A stretch of 64,000 nt of DNA. Source: Gossypium raimondii (taxonomy: Eukaryota > Streptophyta > Magnoliopsida > Malvales > Malvaceae). Below are positions 19,343-32,249 of the stretch, piece after piece. Location of the stretch: the NCBI RefSeq assembly GCF_025698545.1, contig NC_068576.1:55960094-56024093 (forward strand), read 5' to 3'. Numbering within the stretch: position 1 is the stretch's first letter; the number at the start of each line of letters is the position of its first letter. Made by a program: the position numbers and the translations under genes. The notes beneath the pieces are model-generated. The model was not told where the DNA came from, did no database searches, and saw only the letters and a list, made by a program, of their open reading frames with translations.

Positions 19343-22115
19343 ATGAGAAGTGTAAACGACAGCGTTGAAACCGTTAACGCCGCTGCCTCCGCCATCGTCT
19401 CCGCCGAGTCTAGAGTTCAGCCCACCACCGTTCAGGTACATCCACTTTTTGTTAGTACAATTGATTTTTTTTTCTCTCTGATTGGTTGCCGAGAAAAGTA
19501 CTGGAAATTCGTGATTTTGAGATTCCTTAAGCTCTCTTTTGATTTGAGAATCCGAAGGGGGGAAGAGCTTCAGTTTTGGATTTTTTTTTTTTTGGTTTAT
19601 GTTCTTTGCTTGCTTTTCTCGATGTTGAAAAGTCCGAAATTAATTCGTGATCTGTTTTCAGTATCGAGATTTCTTTTTCTCCGTTCTCTGTTGGTTGCTG
19701 AGAAACTAAGGGAAAAGTGAAACTCGGATCTTGAGTTCTAAACTTGTTTTAGTCTCATCAGACAAGTGAATTAGCTGAGCTAGGTTCAGTCAAGGTTATT
19801 ATTTTACCTTTTTTTACTTTTCATGCTTCTTAAGAACAAACAGAAAAATGAAAATCCTATCATCGGAATTCAATTAAAAAGAAGGAAAAAGAAAAAGAAA
19901 ATTTTTTCCCCTTTACGCCTATACTTTAAGGAGCAGATTTGAGTTTAGAAAGTTATTTTTTTTTCTTTTTAAGTAAAAAAGTAATATTTCCGGTAGTTTG
20001 TTCGGTCAATTTTCGACAATTCCTTCACGATTTTGATGGTTGGTGGCTTCTTTCTTATTCATTATAGTGCCCTTTTATCGATGAAGTCTCTGATATAAGG
20101 TTATGGTGGAAAATTTGTAGATTTGGTTAACAAAATATATAAAAAAAGGAGCTTAATTGGTTATTTGATATGAATGATATCGTTTTTTTTTGTCATTTTT
20201 GCTATATTATTGAGCTGCCTATGAAAATAGATCCTGGGAAGAATGCAATTTGATCAGCCAACATTGTTGACCAACCCATCGTATATTCATGGACTAAAAG
20301 TAATTTTCAAAATGTGTGTTCTTTGCAGTCTATTATGTACTCTTCCTTAGAATTCTGAAACAGTAATTGAAGTCAGAGTCACTGCTTGCTCAAAATTGCT
20401 TTCTTAGCAACAGTTTTGGCTTGATTTCTACTGTTTGTCTGTGTGTTTTATACTGTGCCATGTAACCATAGAATACAAGCAGAGAAAATTTTATCGACTT
20501 TTGATGCTGACTTAATCATCATGGTGTACTCATTATCATGGATGTCGTTAGATGTAAAGTGTACTCTCGATTTTACTTTTAGCCATTGTGTTTATTTATA
20601 GACTTGAACTGTTTTGCGTTGATAGTGTGGGACATGGTATTCTTGAAAAAATATGCACTCAGCAGCATGAGAGCAGATGCTTAACATTTGGGTGGGTTAT
20701 TGTGCTGCATCCACATCTTATTCTAGCAGTCGAGAGTTGAAATCGGTTTACCTATAATGCTTACTGTCTTATAGAATGCTGATTCGTACTCTTTTTTCAT
20801 TTAACTGCAGAAGAAAAGATGGGGAAGCTGCTGGAGCTTTTACTGGTGTTTTGGATCTCATAAGAGCAGTAAACGAATTGGCCATGCTGTCCTTGTCCCT
20901 GAACCAGTGGTACCTGGAGCTTTGGTTTCAACCGCTGAAAATGCAAGTAACCCAACGGGCATTGTAATGCCTTTTATTGCTCCTCCCTCATCTCCTGCAT
21001 CATTCCTGCAATCGGATCCTCCATCTGCCACCCAATCACCGGCTGGATTGCTATCTCTAACTGCCCTTTCAGTTAATGCCTACTCTCCCCGTGGACCTGC
21101 ATCCATTTTTGCCATAGGCCCTTATGCACATGAAACCCAGTTAGTCACACCACCTGTATTCTCTGCCTTGACAACTGAACCATCCACTGCTCCTTTTACA
21201 CCCCCTCCTGAATCTGTTCAACTGACTACACCTTCATCCCCTGAAGTACCATTTGCTCAATTGTTGACATCTTCGTTGGAGCGTGCTCGGAGAAACAGTG
21301 GGATCAACCAGAAGTTTGGATTGTCCCATTATGAATTCCAATCTTATCAAATATACCCTGGGAGCCCTGGTGGTAATCTCATATCACCTGGGTCGGTAAT
21401 CTCTAATTCTGGAACATCCTCTCCTTTCCCTGATAGACGTCCAATACTCGAGTTCCGCATGGGTGAGGCTCCCAAAACCTTAGGATTCGAACATTTTACG
21501 ACTCGCAAATGGGGTTCAAGGTTAGGATCTGGATCTTTGACACCAGATGGACTGGGGCAAGGTTCAAGGCTAGGTTCTGAATGTGTAACTCCAGATGGTA
21601 TGGGGTTGGGTTCAAGATTGGGTTCAGGATCATTGACACCTGATGGTTTGGGTCCTGCCTCAAGAGATGGTTTTCCTATAGAGAGTCAGAATTCCGAGGT
21701 TGCGTTGCTTTCTAACCCTCCAAATGGACCTAAAAACGATGAGATTATAGTTGATCACAGGGTCTCTTTTGAATTGAGCGGCGAAGATGTTGCACGCTGT
21801 CTGAAAAACAAATCATTGGTATCAAGCAGAACCATGCCGGATTATGAATATCCAAATGACTTGGTGGCGCAAGGCAGGATAGAAAAAGATGAAAAGGTTT
21901 CAGGAGAAGCTGAAGAGGACCATTGTTATCAAAAGCATCGTTCAGTTACTCTTGGGTCAATTAAAGAATTCAACTTTGACAACAGAAAAGGAGAAGCTTC
22001 CGAGAAGCCCACCGTCAGGTCCGAGTGGTGGGCTAACGAAAAGGTTGCCGGAAAGGAAGCTAGGCCAGGTAACAATTGGACTTTCTTCCCTATGTTACAG
22101 CCGGAGGTCAGTTGA
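19343..22115 (+). CDS. Proline/serine-rich (hydroxyproline-rich-glycoprotein-like) protein, At5g52430 type
   Basis: Two exons, 19343-19435 and 20811-22115 (93 + 1,305 nt, 465 aa), separated by a 1.4-kb GT-AG intron. The first exon encodes MRSVNDSVETVNAAASAI. The second opens with a basic, Trp/Cys-rich block (KKRWGSCWSFYWCFGSHK, residues 32-49), the family hallmark. A Pro/Ser/Thr-rich core follows (FIAPPSSPASFLQSDPP; PEVPFAQLLTSSLERARR). The C-terminus carries SEWWANEKVAG and NWTFFPMLQP. Residues around 235-285 hold three copies of a GSRLGSxxxTPDG repeat. The protein has no signal peptide and no membrane helix, so despite the family name it is unlikely to be a secreted wall glycoprotein. Its biochemical function is unknown to me. 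The stop follows PEVS; a possible donor at the same spot (GAG|GTCAGT) leaves a small chance of one further exon. Confidence 0.92.
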
Positions 22116-24440
22116 TTTTTTAACTATGCAACTTAGTTTCACCTCCATGCATAAAAGTCAGAAAACTTGTTTAATAGGTTTGCAACACTAAACCCTGTAG
22201 CGTTTCAGTTGTTTTATCCGAAGATCGTACTTTCTCTCAATAGTCTTTGGTATAATTAGATGGTGAAGTGAACTAAAAGACTAGTTTTCAGAGGTCGAAA
22301 GAGTCTTTATTCCTTATGACCTAAAAGGTAATCCAGTGAGGGAATATTTCATAGGGATCAAATTATGTTGGTACTGATAGAGCATTCTTTTAATATTCAT
22401 TTACCTAATGTTATACCATATAAAAAAAACCAGTATTTACATGTAGTGTTGTATTATTGTTTTCTTCTTTTAAATATGTAATAGTAAGAAGGCTGAACTT
22501 TTTTCATGCTAGCAATCTGCTGCTCATTTGGTGATTTATGTGCTTAATATCCTCCTCTTGTCAAGTAACTAGGTAAAAGAATCATGGAGGTCCTCGTACT
22601 AGGAGTTAGGTTGCATTCTGCCCCCTGTACTAAAAAAAATGAGCAAATTAGTTCATGTATGTTACATCAAAAGAGCAAACTAGTCATTCTGTTACAAATT
22701 CTATCTATTTTTATTGTTAAAAACTGGCTCTTGTACACGTGTAACAATTTGATTATTTTGTTAACCATGTTAGTTTTTAAAAATAAAAAATGATGAAAGT
22801 TTTAACAGAAAGGATCCGTTTACTCTTTAGTCTAACTAATTTGTCCGCTTTTTTAGAAAATAGGGGCAAGATGCAATCTGACTATTAGTACTGGTACTTT
22901 TTCCTAAGTAACTACTATATGTAATAGTCGGGATTCAGATGTCTCCTTGTATCGCCGCACGTACCAGAATTTGGTCTCAATTGGTAGTCGATCCTTTTGC
23001 CTCAAACCAAATCCTGGTATGTTTGGTGATCCAGGAAAGAGTCGGAATCCCATTTTTGATCACCACACTCGAGTCTCGAGTCCAGTTAGCATAGAACTGA
23101 ACTATACTACAAGAGCTCTGCATAGCATTGAAAGCGGAGAAAAACAAGTTTGGTACAATAGTAGTTGATAAGTCTATATGATTTTTAGTAGACAAATTTT
23201 TGTAGGGTATATAGATCATTAATGCAATGAAGTTTATAGTAGATGATAAAAGTAATGGGTATTTATTTATGGTTGATGCCAGCAATTTGTATGCTGGCTA
23301 AGGATAAGCAGAACAACGTTTGCTAAGGTAGCAACCAAAGCTAATTTCTTGTGTCTACAAAAATCAAAGACAAAAGATGTAAACAGGCTGTGCCCAACAT
23401 AAATAATCTTTGCTTCATCACATCACATATAATCGTAAGATCAATGGGTGGATTTTGGGGGCCCACTTCTGCTCTGTTGCTTTTCTTATGTCCCTCTGTT
23501 TTTTTTTTCCAAAGTTAATCAATGATTCAGAGGCCAATCGAAATTTTTTTTAAGGGTGGAATCGAATTATAATTTTTGGAAAAATTAAAGTATAATGACT
23601 TAACAGAATTTTTTCTATTCTTGAAGGCTAAAGTACAATTTTAAACATTTTTAAAGGGTTGCGTAGTAATTTTTTCATTTTTGAGTGCCCTCTTTAAATT
23701 TGTGCCTGCAGTGATTAGCAATTTCCAGTGAAGTAAAATTGGACCAATGGTAAACCGGTAGGAACATCAATTTTCGATTAAACTGTTAAAATAATTCAAA
23801 AAAGAAAAAAAAATAGTAAACATAAATAATAATATAAACATAAAAATTATAAATTATAAGAACAAAATTAAATATTTAAACTAACTTAAATCTTAAAGAT
23901 AAAAAAGTAGCTTAAATTATATTCAAATGGTTTTTAATTGAATTTTTATTCAATTCAATCGATTTTGCGCAGATTCATTGCTTCTGTGGTTTAAATGTAC
24001 TGATCAAATCAATTGGATCATTAATTTCTGGTTTAACCTATCAATTTGGTCCCATTTTAACATGATAATATGTTAACAACAATGAAACAGGCTAATTCGA
24101 TTTGTAACTGTTGAAATGATCCCTTTTGGTCCTAACTGAGAACCGGACATGGGATGATGATATATCATTCGGTTTCGGGTCAAACAAAAATGCATAAAAA
24201 AATTGCAAAATTTACGAGTAGACAAATACATTATACATCCGGGTTGTCCATCAAAATTCGGGTCAAACATGTTTGGATGAAAACATTAGATTACTTGTGC
24301 TAAAATGAAAAGAAAAAGGTCAAAATTCGCCACAAGTCCCTCTATTTTTTGTAAATTCAAAATTTAATTCTTATACTTTGATTTTTAAGAATTTAATCTC
24401 TCTACCTTTTAGATTTCAAAATTCAAGTTCATATTGTGTT
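22116..24440. other. Spacer 3' of the proline-rich protein gene
   Basis: It holds the presumed 3' UTR, one family-A MITE-like element (22572-22905), and AT-rich sequence with no supported gene. The 102- and 73-codon open frames near 23.0-23.3 kb show no recognisable protein signature. Confidence 0.55.
22572..22905. repeat. Family A MITE-like element, copy 1
   Basis: The left end reads GGTAAAAGAATCATGGAGGT and continues with CTAGGAGT and GCATTCTGCCCCC. The right end carries the reverse-complement series (GCAATCTGACTATTAGTAC, then GGTACTTTT), so the ends form an imperfect terminal inverted repeat. Four related copies lie elsewhere in the window. Confidence 0.75.
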
Positions 24441-24445
24441 AAAAT

Positions 24446-25256
24446 TATTTTGTTCCACATGCTCCTTAAGCATCTGACTATAGATAACAGTGTCATCAAG
24501 GTAAATAACAAAAAATCATCAAGGAAAGATTATAATACCTTGTTCATGAGGGTGCAAAAGGTAGCCAGTGCATTAGTGAGGTCGAAGGGCATCACCAAGA
24601 ACTAATATGAGCCATATCGTGTGGTGCAAGCGATCTTGGGCTTGTCCCCTTCGGCGACCCTTACTTGCTAGCACCTCAATCATAAGTCTAGCTTGGTGAA
24701 CCACCTCGCACCACTAAGCTAGTTGAACAAGTTGGCAATCAGAGGAATGGGGTGCTTGTTCTTGATTGTGAGCTTGTTGAGGGCTCGATAGTCCATGCAC
24801 ATCCGAAATGATTTGTCGTGCTTCCTTTGGAATAGGACTGGTGCACCGAATGGAGCCTTGGATGGCCCAATGAAATCAATGTCCAATAACTCCTTAAGTT
24901 GCCCTTGCCACTTTTCAAGCTTTGAGGGCAACATTTGATACGAGCCTCTAGCTGGAGGCTGAGCATCGGTGATCAACTCAATCCGATGGTCCACTTCAAG
25001 TTTGGGTGGTAGCCTTTGGGGCAATTCCTCAGGCATGATGTCTTTGAAATCCTTAGGACATCCACTACTTTGAAAGAAATAGACTCATTGAGCCCGTGAG
25101 GTTCACAAGGCTCGTTAAGCTTTAGAGCTACAAGAAAAGTTTCATCATGCCTTCTGATTCCTTTCGAAAGTTGAATAGCAGAAAGAATCTTGGTTCCTAA
25201 CCCCACGTCTCGTTTTACCGATGCAATACACCGCCACAGCGGTTCCAAGATGCAAA
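24446..25256 (-). mobile_element. Ty3/gypsy retrotransposon fragment (aspartic protease/RT junction and RT)
   Basis: On the minus strand a gypsy pol segment runs from about 25256 to 24446. The 5' part is recognisable as linker sequence leading to [14 protein letters not shown], then [22 protein letters not shown] motifs follow: [20 protein letters not shown], then ARWFTKLDL, a MPFGLTNA block, and YLDDTVIYS near 24490. It is interrupted by a frame change near 25020-25040 and by stops (for example at 24719). No LTR, integrase or RNase H is attached, so this is an isolated dead fragment. Confidence 0.88.
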
Positions 25257-27091
25257 TACAATTGGCAAATGGTTGGTTGATTAGTTAATTGTTAGTTTAA
25301 GTTAATGTTTATTCTTGATTAATTGATTGTTTGATTATATCGAAATGCTTAATAGGCTAGAATTGACGTCTTTAGTGGAAAATCTAGATTAGATAAACAA
25401 GACCAAGGGGAGAGTTTATCATTAGATAATTTGATATAATTGTGCTGAATAACGAGATCGAGAGGAGATCTATATGCCTAGGTAAGATCGAAAGGAGAAC
25501 CCAGGTGGTATCTTTTTATCTAGGATAAGATCCATAAGAAATTCTTAACTAAGAGTGACAAAAATATAATCGGTATAGGTTTATTTATCTGTATTATGTC
25601 AAATATTTTTATAAAGTGGTAAGAAACCAAAACTTAATTCGCTATTACATTATTCGCTTGTTGATAATATTATATCAAATTTTCATAAGCTTTTCTTTGT
25701 TTTCTTTATTTAAGTGGGTGGTTAGTATTAATAGAAAACATTGCTAATCTTTCAATTTCATAAACTGTCTAACATGATTTTACCCAGTTTCTTATTCTAT
25801 AAGCAATGCGACAATTACTGAACTAGCCAAGGCCATGCTTTGTTTTTAATGTATAAAAGTCACCCTTATGAACAAGAAATACGCTTCCTTTAGCTGTAAA
25901 TTAATTTCAAGGAGGTGAGTTTTAAGTGATTCCATGTTTGCTTAATATTGTTTCTCTACATTGATGTATATAAACGAGGTAAAATTATCATGGAGACCTT
26001 ATATTAAAAGTCAATTTGCATTTTGTCTCCTCTATTAAAAATAAACAAATTAATCTTTATAAGTTAAATTAAAAAAGCATTAATTATTTCTTTTAATCAC
26101 TCATCTATTTATATTGTTAAAACTAATGTAGTTAATAAAATAATCAAATAGTGACATGTAACTTACCACAAGTATCTCATACTAGCGTACAAAAAATAAT
26201 TTTTAACAATAAAAATGAATAAATTTTTTAACAAAATGACTAATTTACTCTTTAATCTAACGCATAAAGATCAATTTATTCATTTTTTAATAAAAAAATA
26301 ATATAATTCAACTTTTAATACACAAAAAAAACTCCATCGTACTTTTAAGTATCCTCCTTTTTAGGAATGCCTTGAAGCTGTTTTGTTCGTGACCCTTAAT
26401 TTTGATTAGTGATTTCTTTTCACTTTTGCCAAAAAGAGTTGGCTCTGCCAGTGATCTTGCCATAAAGAACTAACACTGCAAATTACAATCCTTTTTTTTT
26501 TTTCCCATTTAAACCTAACAGTTTAACTAAATGTCATAAGGAATTTGTATAAAAAAATATTATTAGAAAATTATTAAAGAAAAAGAAAAGATTACGTTGA
26601 GCAAATCATTAGTCCATGAAAATAAACAAATGTTGATGGGCTCAAACATTATAACACGTTTGTCCTAAGTTCTAAGCAGCTTTTCTGTTATAAGATCAGA
26701 AAGAAGACATGGAACAAAAGTAATGGTAAACTGTCTGCACAGGACATAAGTAAGAAAACAAAAGAAAAGATGGAAAATCCACCTTTGACCCCCCTAAAAA
26801 AATGTACTTTTGTAATAGCAAAGAACCCCAATTTATTACAGCAAAAATTTGGACAATTAAGAGAAGGGAAAAAATAGCAAGAACCAGAAAAACTTAAAAG
26901 ACTAGTCAAATTGCTATACCACCTTAAGAAAAAAAAAAAGGGAATTATAAAACATTTTCCAGCAAAATTTTCTTAATTTTTTTCGACAGAAGACCACTGG
27001 TAAAACTGGAACCTCTGGTAAGAATATGAAGATGATTCGCTAAACTGTGCATAACCTCAAAAAAGAACAAAAATTCCCATGTTACCTCCTC
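25257..27091. other. Spacer between gypsy fragment and zinc-finger gene
   Basis: AT-rich and without a supported gene. It contains a family-A MITE-like copy (25979-26350) and the presumed 3' UTR of the minus-strand zinc-finger gene near 26950-27091. Confidence 0.55.
25979..26350. repeat. Family A MITE-like element, copy 2
   Basis: It starts GGTAAAATTATCATGGAGAC and ends with a diverged inverted counterpart (CTCCATCGTACTTTTAAGT). The internal blocks (AACAAATTAATC, TTTAATCACTCATCTATTT, TTTACTCTTTAATCTAAC) match the other copies. Confidence 0.7.
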
Positions 27092-30000
27092 TTAGGTGGC
27101 GGATCTTTGTTTCGGAATGTACTTTATCTTTGCACCCTTTTCCGGCTTTCTTCTGAACTTGCCTCGGGCAGGTCCGGCAGTTGAAGCCTCGAAAGCCCTT
27201 GCCTTAACCACCAACTTTTCGGATGAATCAGCTTCAATTTCTGAGCACCCTGGAGGATCAAGGTTCGGGGTGAGAACCAATGTCACGTGTTCGCCTGCAA
27301 GAGCTTCCTTCCACCCTATAAAGCCAGTCAGATTGTTTATCAGAGAAAAAAAGTTAATTCGGTAACAACAGAACCGTAGAAATAGAGTTATTAGATAAAT
27401 CGTTCAAACATCCCGACTTACTCTGAGCAAGAATGGCCTTGGCAGTATGACTGTCGAACTGCGAGCTCTCTGGTTGTACACTTTCCTTCAACGTTGAAAT
27501 GAGATCCATGCTTACCACACCATCAATACCATCTGTTGAACAGGACCTTAAACAGGTTTCATTGGAAGAGGTACGCGCTCCATCTTTCTCAGCAATCACT
27601 TGCACTTCAGATTCACTAGCACCATTTTGGACTGGCGATGAACTTTTGCTTTCATGTCGACTCACTGGCCTCCAAAACTTTATAGTCGATCGGTTCGTAA
27701 CACCCTGAACAGGATCGAGTTTGCTGGATTTCTCCTGAACATTGTTCTTTGGTATTCGACATTCAGCCAGGCTCCTGTCACATGCTTCAGCTAGATTGTT
27801 TCCATCGTGATTGCTATAATTTTCAAGCGTGACAGATATAGAACCAATTAAAAGCTCATGGTTCTTATTTTGATTCAGTTGATTTGCTGCTTGTTTCTCC
27901 ATTCTAATTTTCAAACTCTCCCCTTCATTTACTGCTTTAGGTTTTTGGCTCCAGATTTTATTACCATTACCTATCGGAGCAAACCTTTCCCTGTTTGTTC
28001 CATGCTTGTTAATGCCTCCGCATTTAAATCCATGAGAATTCTGACTAGCATGGAAATCATTAAGGACACCTCGTTGTGAATTAGGCGGAGTCTGTCGTCG
28101 AGCGACAACTATATGCCGATGTCCAACTTGTTCCGTTCGTCTTTCAATATTCTGACTAATTCCTGGATCACTATATCCATTGCTGAACCCCGTTTGAATT
28201 TCATAATCTACATTCTCTTCAAGCTTGGAAAAAAGATTGGGCTCCACAGATGGGATAATTTGATCCGTGGACATGAGGGGATTTTGTCCATCAGAATCAA
28301 CAGCAGATGGGCTGGATGTTTCAGCAAGAGTGTTAACCTCCAACAGGTCATCCATGTTCGGCTTACTTTCTTCCAACTCCCAGTGTCTTTGTTCCTTTGC
28401 TTTCTGCTCTTTCTGCCTAAGCTTTTTCTGTCTCTTTCTCTCAAGAAGCTCGACTTGCCTACAGTGATGTATCGGGAAATAAATCAGTTAGCAAAGTTTC
28501 TTCAATTTTGCCTTCTAATAGATGTTGAAGAACTATTTCTGAAGAATCACATGCAAGTCGATAAGCAATAAGCCTAACCTTGGGACTAGGAGTTAGACCT
28601 ACCAGTTACCACTGCCAAACTGTATCACATGACGAGGTTGTAATTTGTATCTAGGAACCTAAAAGGCACATGCTGACATTTTTTCTTCTCCAGTGCATGT
28701 TTCTTTAAAGATTTTTCTGCAATTTTAATTTTTTATCCAGCTGTGCACTTTTTTTCCTACAAATTATAGGGACATTTTATTTCAAGAGATACAAAAACAT
28801 TTCTTATCAATATCTTCACTTTCCTTTTTCCTCTTTTGTGTTACATCTTTTGGAAGCAAATTATTAGCTGTACCACATGGTGGGGTTTGCTCTTAACGCT
28901 CACGGAAAAAGAAGAAATTACTCTATTCTTTTCTGATCTGTTTCCTCCTAGACATAATTATTCAAAGATGATTCATAGAGAATTAGGGGAAAGATAGGAA
29001 TGAAAATGGTCCAACCTTAAAGTGCAAGTCAAATATCAGAATTTTAAAAAATTGTTAGAGAGAAATAGTGATACGCACCTCTTCTGGGCAGCTTCTTCCT
29101 CCTCCACCAGTAACTTCTGGCACCTCAAAGCTTCAGCATCTTTATCCGCAAGCCATTCTTTAACCTGAAAGTCAAACAAAATATATATATTTATAATGAA
29201 ATAATATACAAAAGAAAATAAAAAGTAGACAAAAATTCATGCGCTTATCCAACGGTCCTGCTTTGTCCAATTGTTAGGGATTTACCATAATACTTGCACC
29301 ATCAAATTACAAATCTATGCATGAAAACTTTTAAGTAAACCAAACCTAGATAAAACAAAACAAAAAATGTACCAATTTCTGTTCCACCAAGAAGCTGGTA
29401 CAAGCAACCAAATTTTTGGTTTCAAGACCAATCTTTCCTGCTTCACCATCAAAAATGTATTTTTGCATTGACACAGCTGCGCCACAAAGAAAAGTCCTTT
29501 CACTTGCATCATCAAGGATGCTAAATAGTTCCTGTGAAGATATTGGAAATATTGAAGGTCTAGCTTGCACAAGGTCCTGAAAAGAATTAGGACATGAAAT
29601 CCATCGGATAAAAAAGTATTAGCATCTTTCAGATCTAAACACAACACTTAATGAACAAGAGAATACATCCCTTACCAGAAGAGCAGAACCTGCCCTCAAG
29701 CAAACTTGTGGCAAAGCAGAAAACCCCTGCCTCTTTACATGTGTAGTCAATGATTTTATAACTGAAGATCCTGGAACTCCCTAGAAAGTATAGTTAGCAA
29801 GGAAGCAATTGTTTAGAAGGCAGAAACTAGAACAATTGAAAACAATGATCCAAGTGATATGTGCATGTTTATCCCAGTGAGAAATAACCATTTGGAACAA
29901 GATAATGTTAACAAGTTAAATATCAACGATCCGTAAACCAGATCCAGATGTCACTTGAATATTACTAAATGAAGTATCAAGAATTAAACAGGTGAGAAAA

Positions 30001-30818
30001 TATAAACAATTACCTCCAGTAAGACATCCTTGAATGATACGACTTCCTTTGCCTCATCCTCTGATAGCTGGAAATAATATAAATGAGAAAGAATAGAAAA
30101 GAGAAAAAGGAAAACCTAAAACGTAAAAAAGAGGAAGAGGGGCAGTTGAGATATACCTTATCCCAAAATGCTGCTAATAGATCCCTATTTTTAGCAGAAT
30201 CCTACGATATGCAAAACAACATCTTTTAGAGGAGTCCTAAGAGATGTGAGAAAAGTAAAAAAAATTAAAAGTAGCTAAGGAAAAGACAAATCTATTTTTC
30301 CAAGATGCTAGGATCTTGAAGCAGCAGAAGAAAAACAAATTCCAGGAGGAACTCTTTAAAAAATCAACTTAATAGAGTAATGATGTTTCGAAGGAATTGA
30401 AAACCTTATCAAGTTTTTTCAATCTATGGTGCACACGTATATGCCTTCTATAGTTAATGGGTGAACAAAATTCTCGTGAACACTTATCACACTTCTGCGC
30501 CTGCACCTTCAGAGGAGAGAGTAATGGCCAGCCAGGGATATCTGTAATAGATGTAGGCAAGAAAATAGAGGAATAATGTATCATTATAAAGTATTTTCTA
30601 GGACAACGATTTAACCCATCGAATAATTTAGAGGTACCTTGTTGGTCTAAGGCATGGAGCAATTGAATCCATTGAACCGGGCTGTCACCAGTCCTTGAGA
30701 AGGGAAGGAAAGGTTCTTTTCCAATAGCTTGTCTGATGAAGGTGTCCAAAGAATCATTTAGATCCTCTGATTTCATTAAATTTGCAGAATTGGCTGCCTT
30801 GAGTTTTGCAACTGGCAT
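27092..30818 (-). CDS. C2H2 zinc-finger protein with long coiled-coil and disordered tail (At5g52010 type)
   Basis: Nine exons, in coding order: 30818-30638, 30541-30405, 30201-30157, 30067-30014, 29780-29676, 29576-29373, 29164-29079, 28458-27422, 27315-27092 (2,073 nt, 690 aa). All joins use GT-AG and keep frame. Near the N-terminus is a single zinc finger, C78-x2-C81-x12-H94-x3-H98 (CDKCSREFCSPINYRRHIRVH). A conserved mid-region follows (LLAAFWDK; LSEDEAKEVVSF; GAAVSMQKYIFDGEAG). Next comes a highly charged stretch, KEWLADKDAEALRCQKLL to ERKRQKKLRQKEQKAKEQ (about residues 243-300), predicted coiled coil. The large eighth exon encodes a disordered Ser/Asn-rich tail. The C-terminus is basic (RGKFRRKPEKGAKIKYIPKQ). 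One finger makes sequence-specific DNA binding uncertain; RNA or protein binding is possible. The family is unstudied as far as I know. Confidence 0.93.
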
Positions 30819-31820
30819 TTATGCATACAAACAAAGCACAACCACGACTAACTCAGAGGTGTCACTGCAAAGGGAAGAAAGACAAACTAAGATCCTAAAA
30901 GAAGCTTAAATTGCATGACTCATCCATTATCAAATCACAGTACTTTGACAATGATTCAGGAAAGAATGCTTCCAAGCAATCTATCTAATAGCCATTCTGC
31001 ATCCAAGTCAGTTTAACTAATCTGGAACACTGGATAATGTTTAAAACTGATGTGCTACCCCCCCCCCCAACCGGCCACCTAGTTATGGTAAGCATCTAAA
31101 CATAAACATAAAATCATGTGCCTCCACTAGAATCTAAGTGTGCACATTCTAGTGAAGCAACCAAACATCCTGAAGAATGAACAAAATAGCGCCAGACATC
31201 TGCCTGATCATCAAAATAACAAGTCAAGAGGCATGATCTGCAACCATTATCCCATCTAAAATACTCAATATACATGTATGTCCTGCATGCCATTGGGTAA
31301 AGCTAGACAACAATGTAACAACTTTATCATCGTGCTTACTATTTCTAAAATGACAGACAACGCAAAGATCAAACATAGGATGCATCTAGAGAACAATAAG
31401 GTCTAAGGACTATCTGATTGTAACATCCAAGCACGAAACCAAGCACCATAGCCATCGTAATATATGCCACCAAGGTCACCAATGGAACTGACTACTCATC
31501 CAATAGCAATATATTTCTCATCAAAACAACTAAATAGTTAACCTAGAAATTAACATCAAAATCCATATGCTGGTAGCTATGTAAATTTTAATTACAAGAA
31601 AAGATTAACCAAATCAAAATTCAATAACAATGAGAATCAAAGATCGCAGAAGAGTAGAGTCCTATCAACACTATTAATCTACCTATACCAAAAGTTAAAA
31701 TCTAAGTAACCTTCCAAACCTTCATTTCTCCAAAAGAGAAATTTTTTTCTAGAACTTTCTTCTCCTGAGCCACAATATAACCATTGAACTTATTTTCCGC
31801 CATTTTCCATTATTCACCCA

Positions 31821-32008
31821 GTAAAATTCAAAATCTGACTTTCAAGTTCCATTTTCTTTTACAGATTCCAAAATGGAACAATCAAATTCCACATAAAAAT
31901 AATAAACAACTAAAGTAAAATTCAAAATCTGACTTTCAAGTTCCATTTTCTTTTACAGATTCCACAATGGAACAATCAAATTCCACATAAAAATAATAAA
32001 CAACTAAA
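31821..32008. repeat. Tandem direct duplication, 2 x 94 bp
   Basis: The units 31821-31914 and 31915-32008 both begin GTAAAATTCAAAATCTGACT and run in parallel, with one evident difference (CCAAAATGG versus CCACAATGG). The near-identity points to a recent duplication. It lies inside the leader intron. Confidence 0.9.
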
Positions 32009-32241
32009 ACGAATTAAACAAAAAAAAGCATGGTTAGGGCTTCCATTCATGTGATCTACAATAATCAATGCATGTTATTTAATTTAAAATAAGAAACAAT
32101 ATACATAAAGAAGTGAAGTGATCAATTAACGTACCAGTGAATGAGTGAGAAGGAGAAACAAAAGAGAGATCGGTTAGAGGAGAGACAGAATCTTAAAGCG
32201 ATCGCAAGGATTTAAAGTCGAAGGATAGAGGATTGGCGAAT

Positions 32242-32249
32242 GTTTGGCG
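32242..32249 (+). promoter_or_regulatory. E2F-like site (TTTGGCGG)
   Basis: It matches the plant E2F consensus WTTSSCSS and lies near the inferred transcription start of the zinc-finger gene. Short motif, so chance occurrence is possible. Confidence 0.25.

Noticed and set aside
19436..19720. Extension of the first exon frame of the proline-rich protein to 19720.
   Set aside because: A good donor (TTCAG|GTACAT) at 19436 and the family's known junction VQ-KKRWGSCW show that this is intron.
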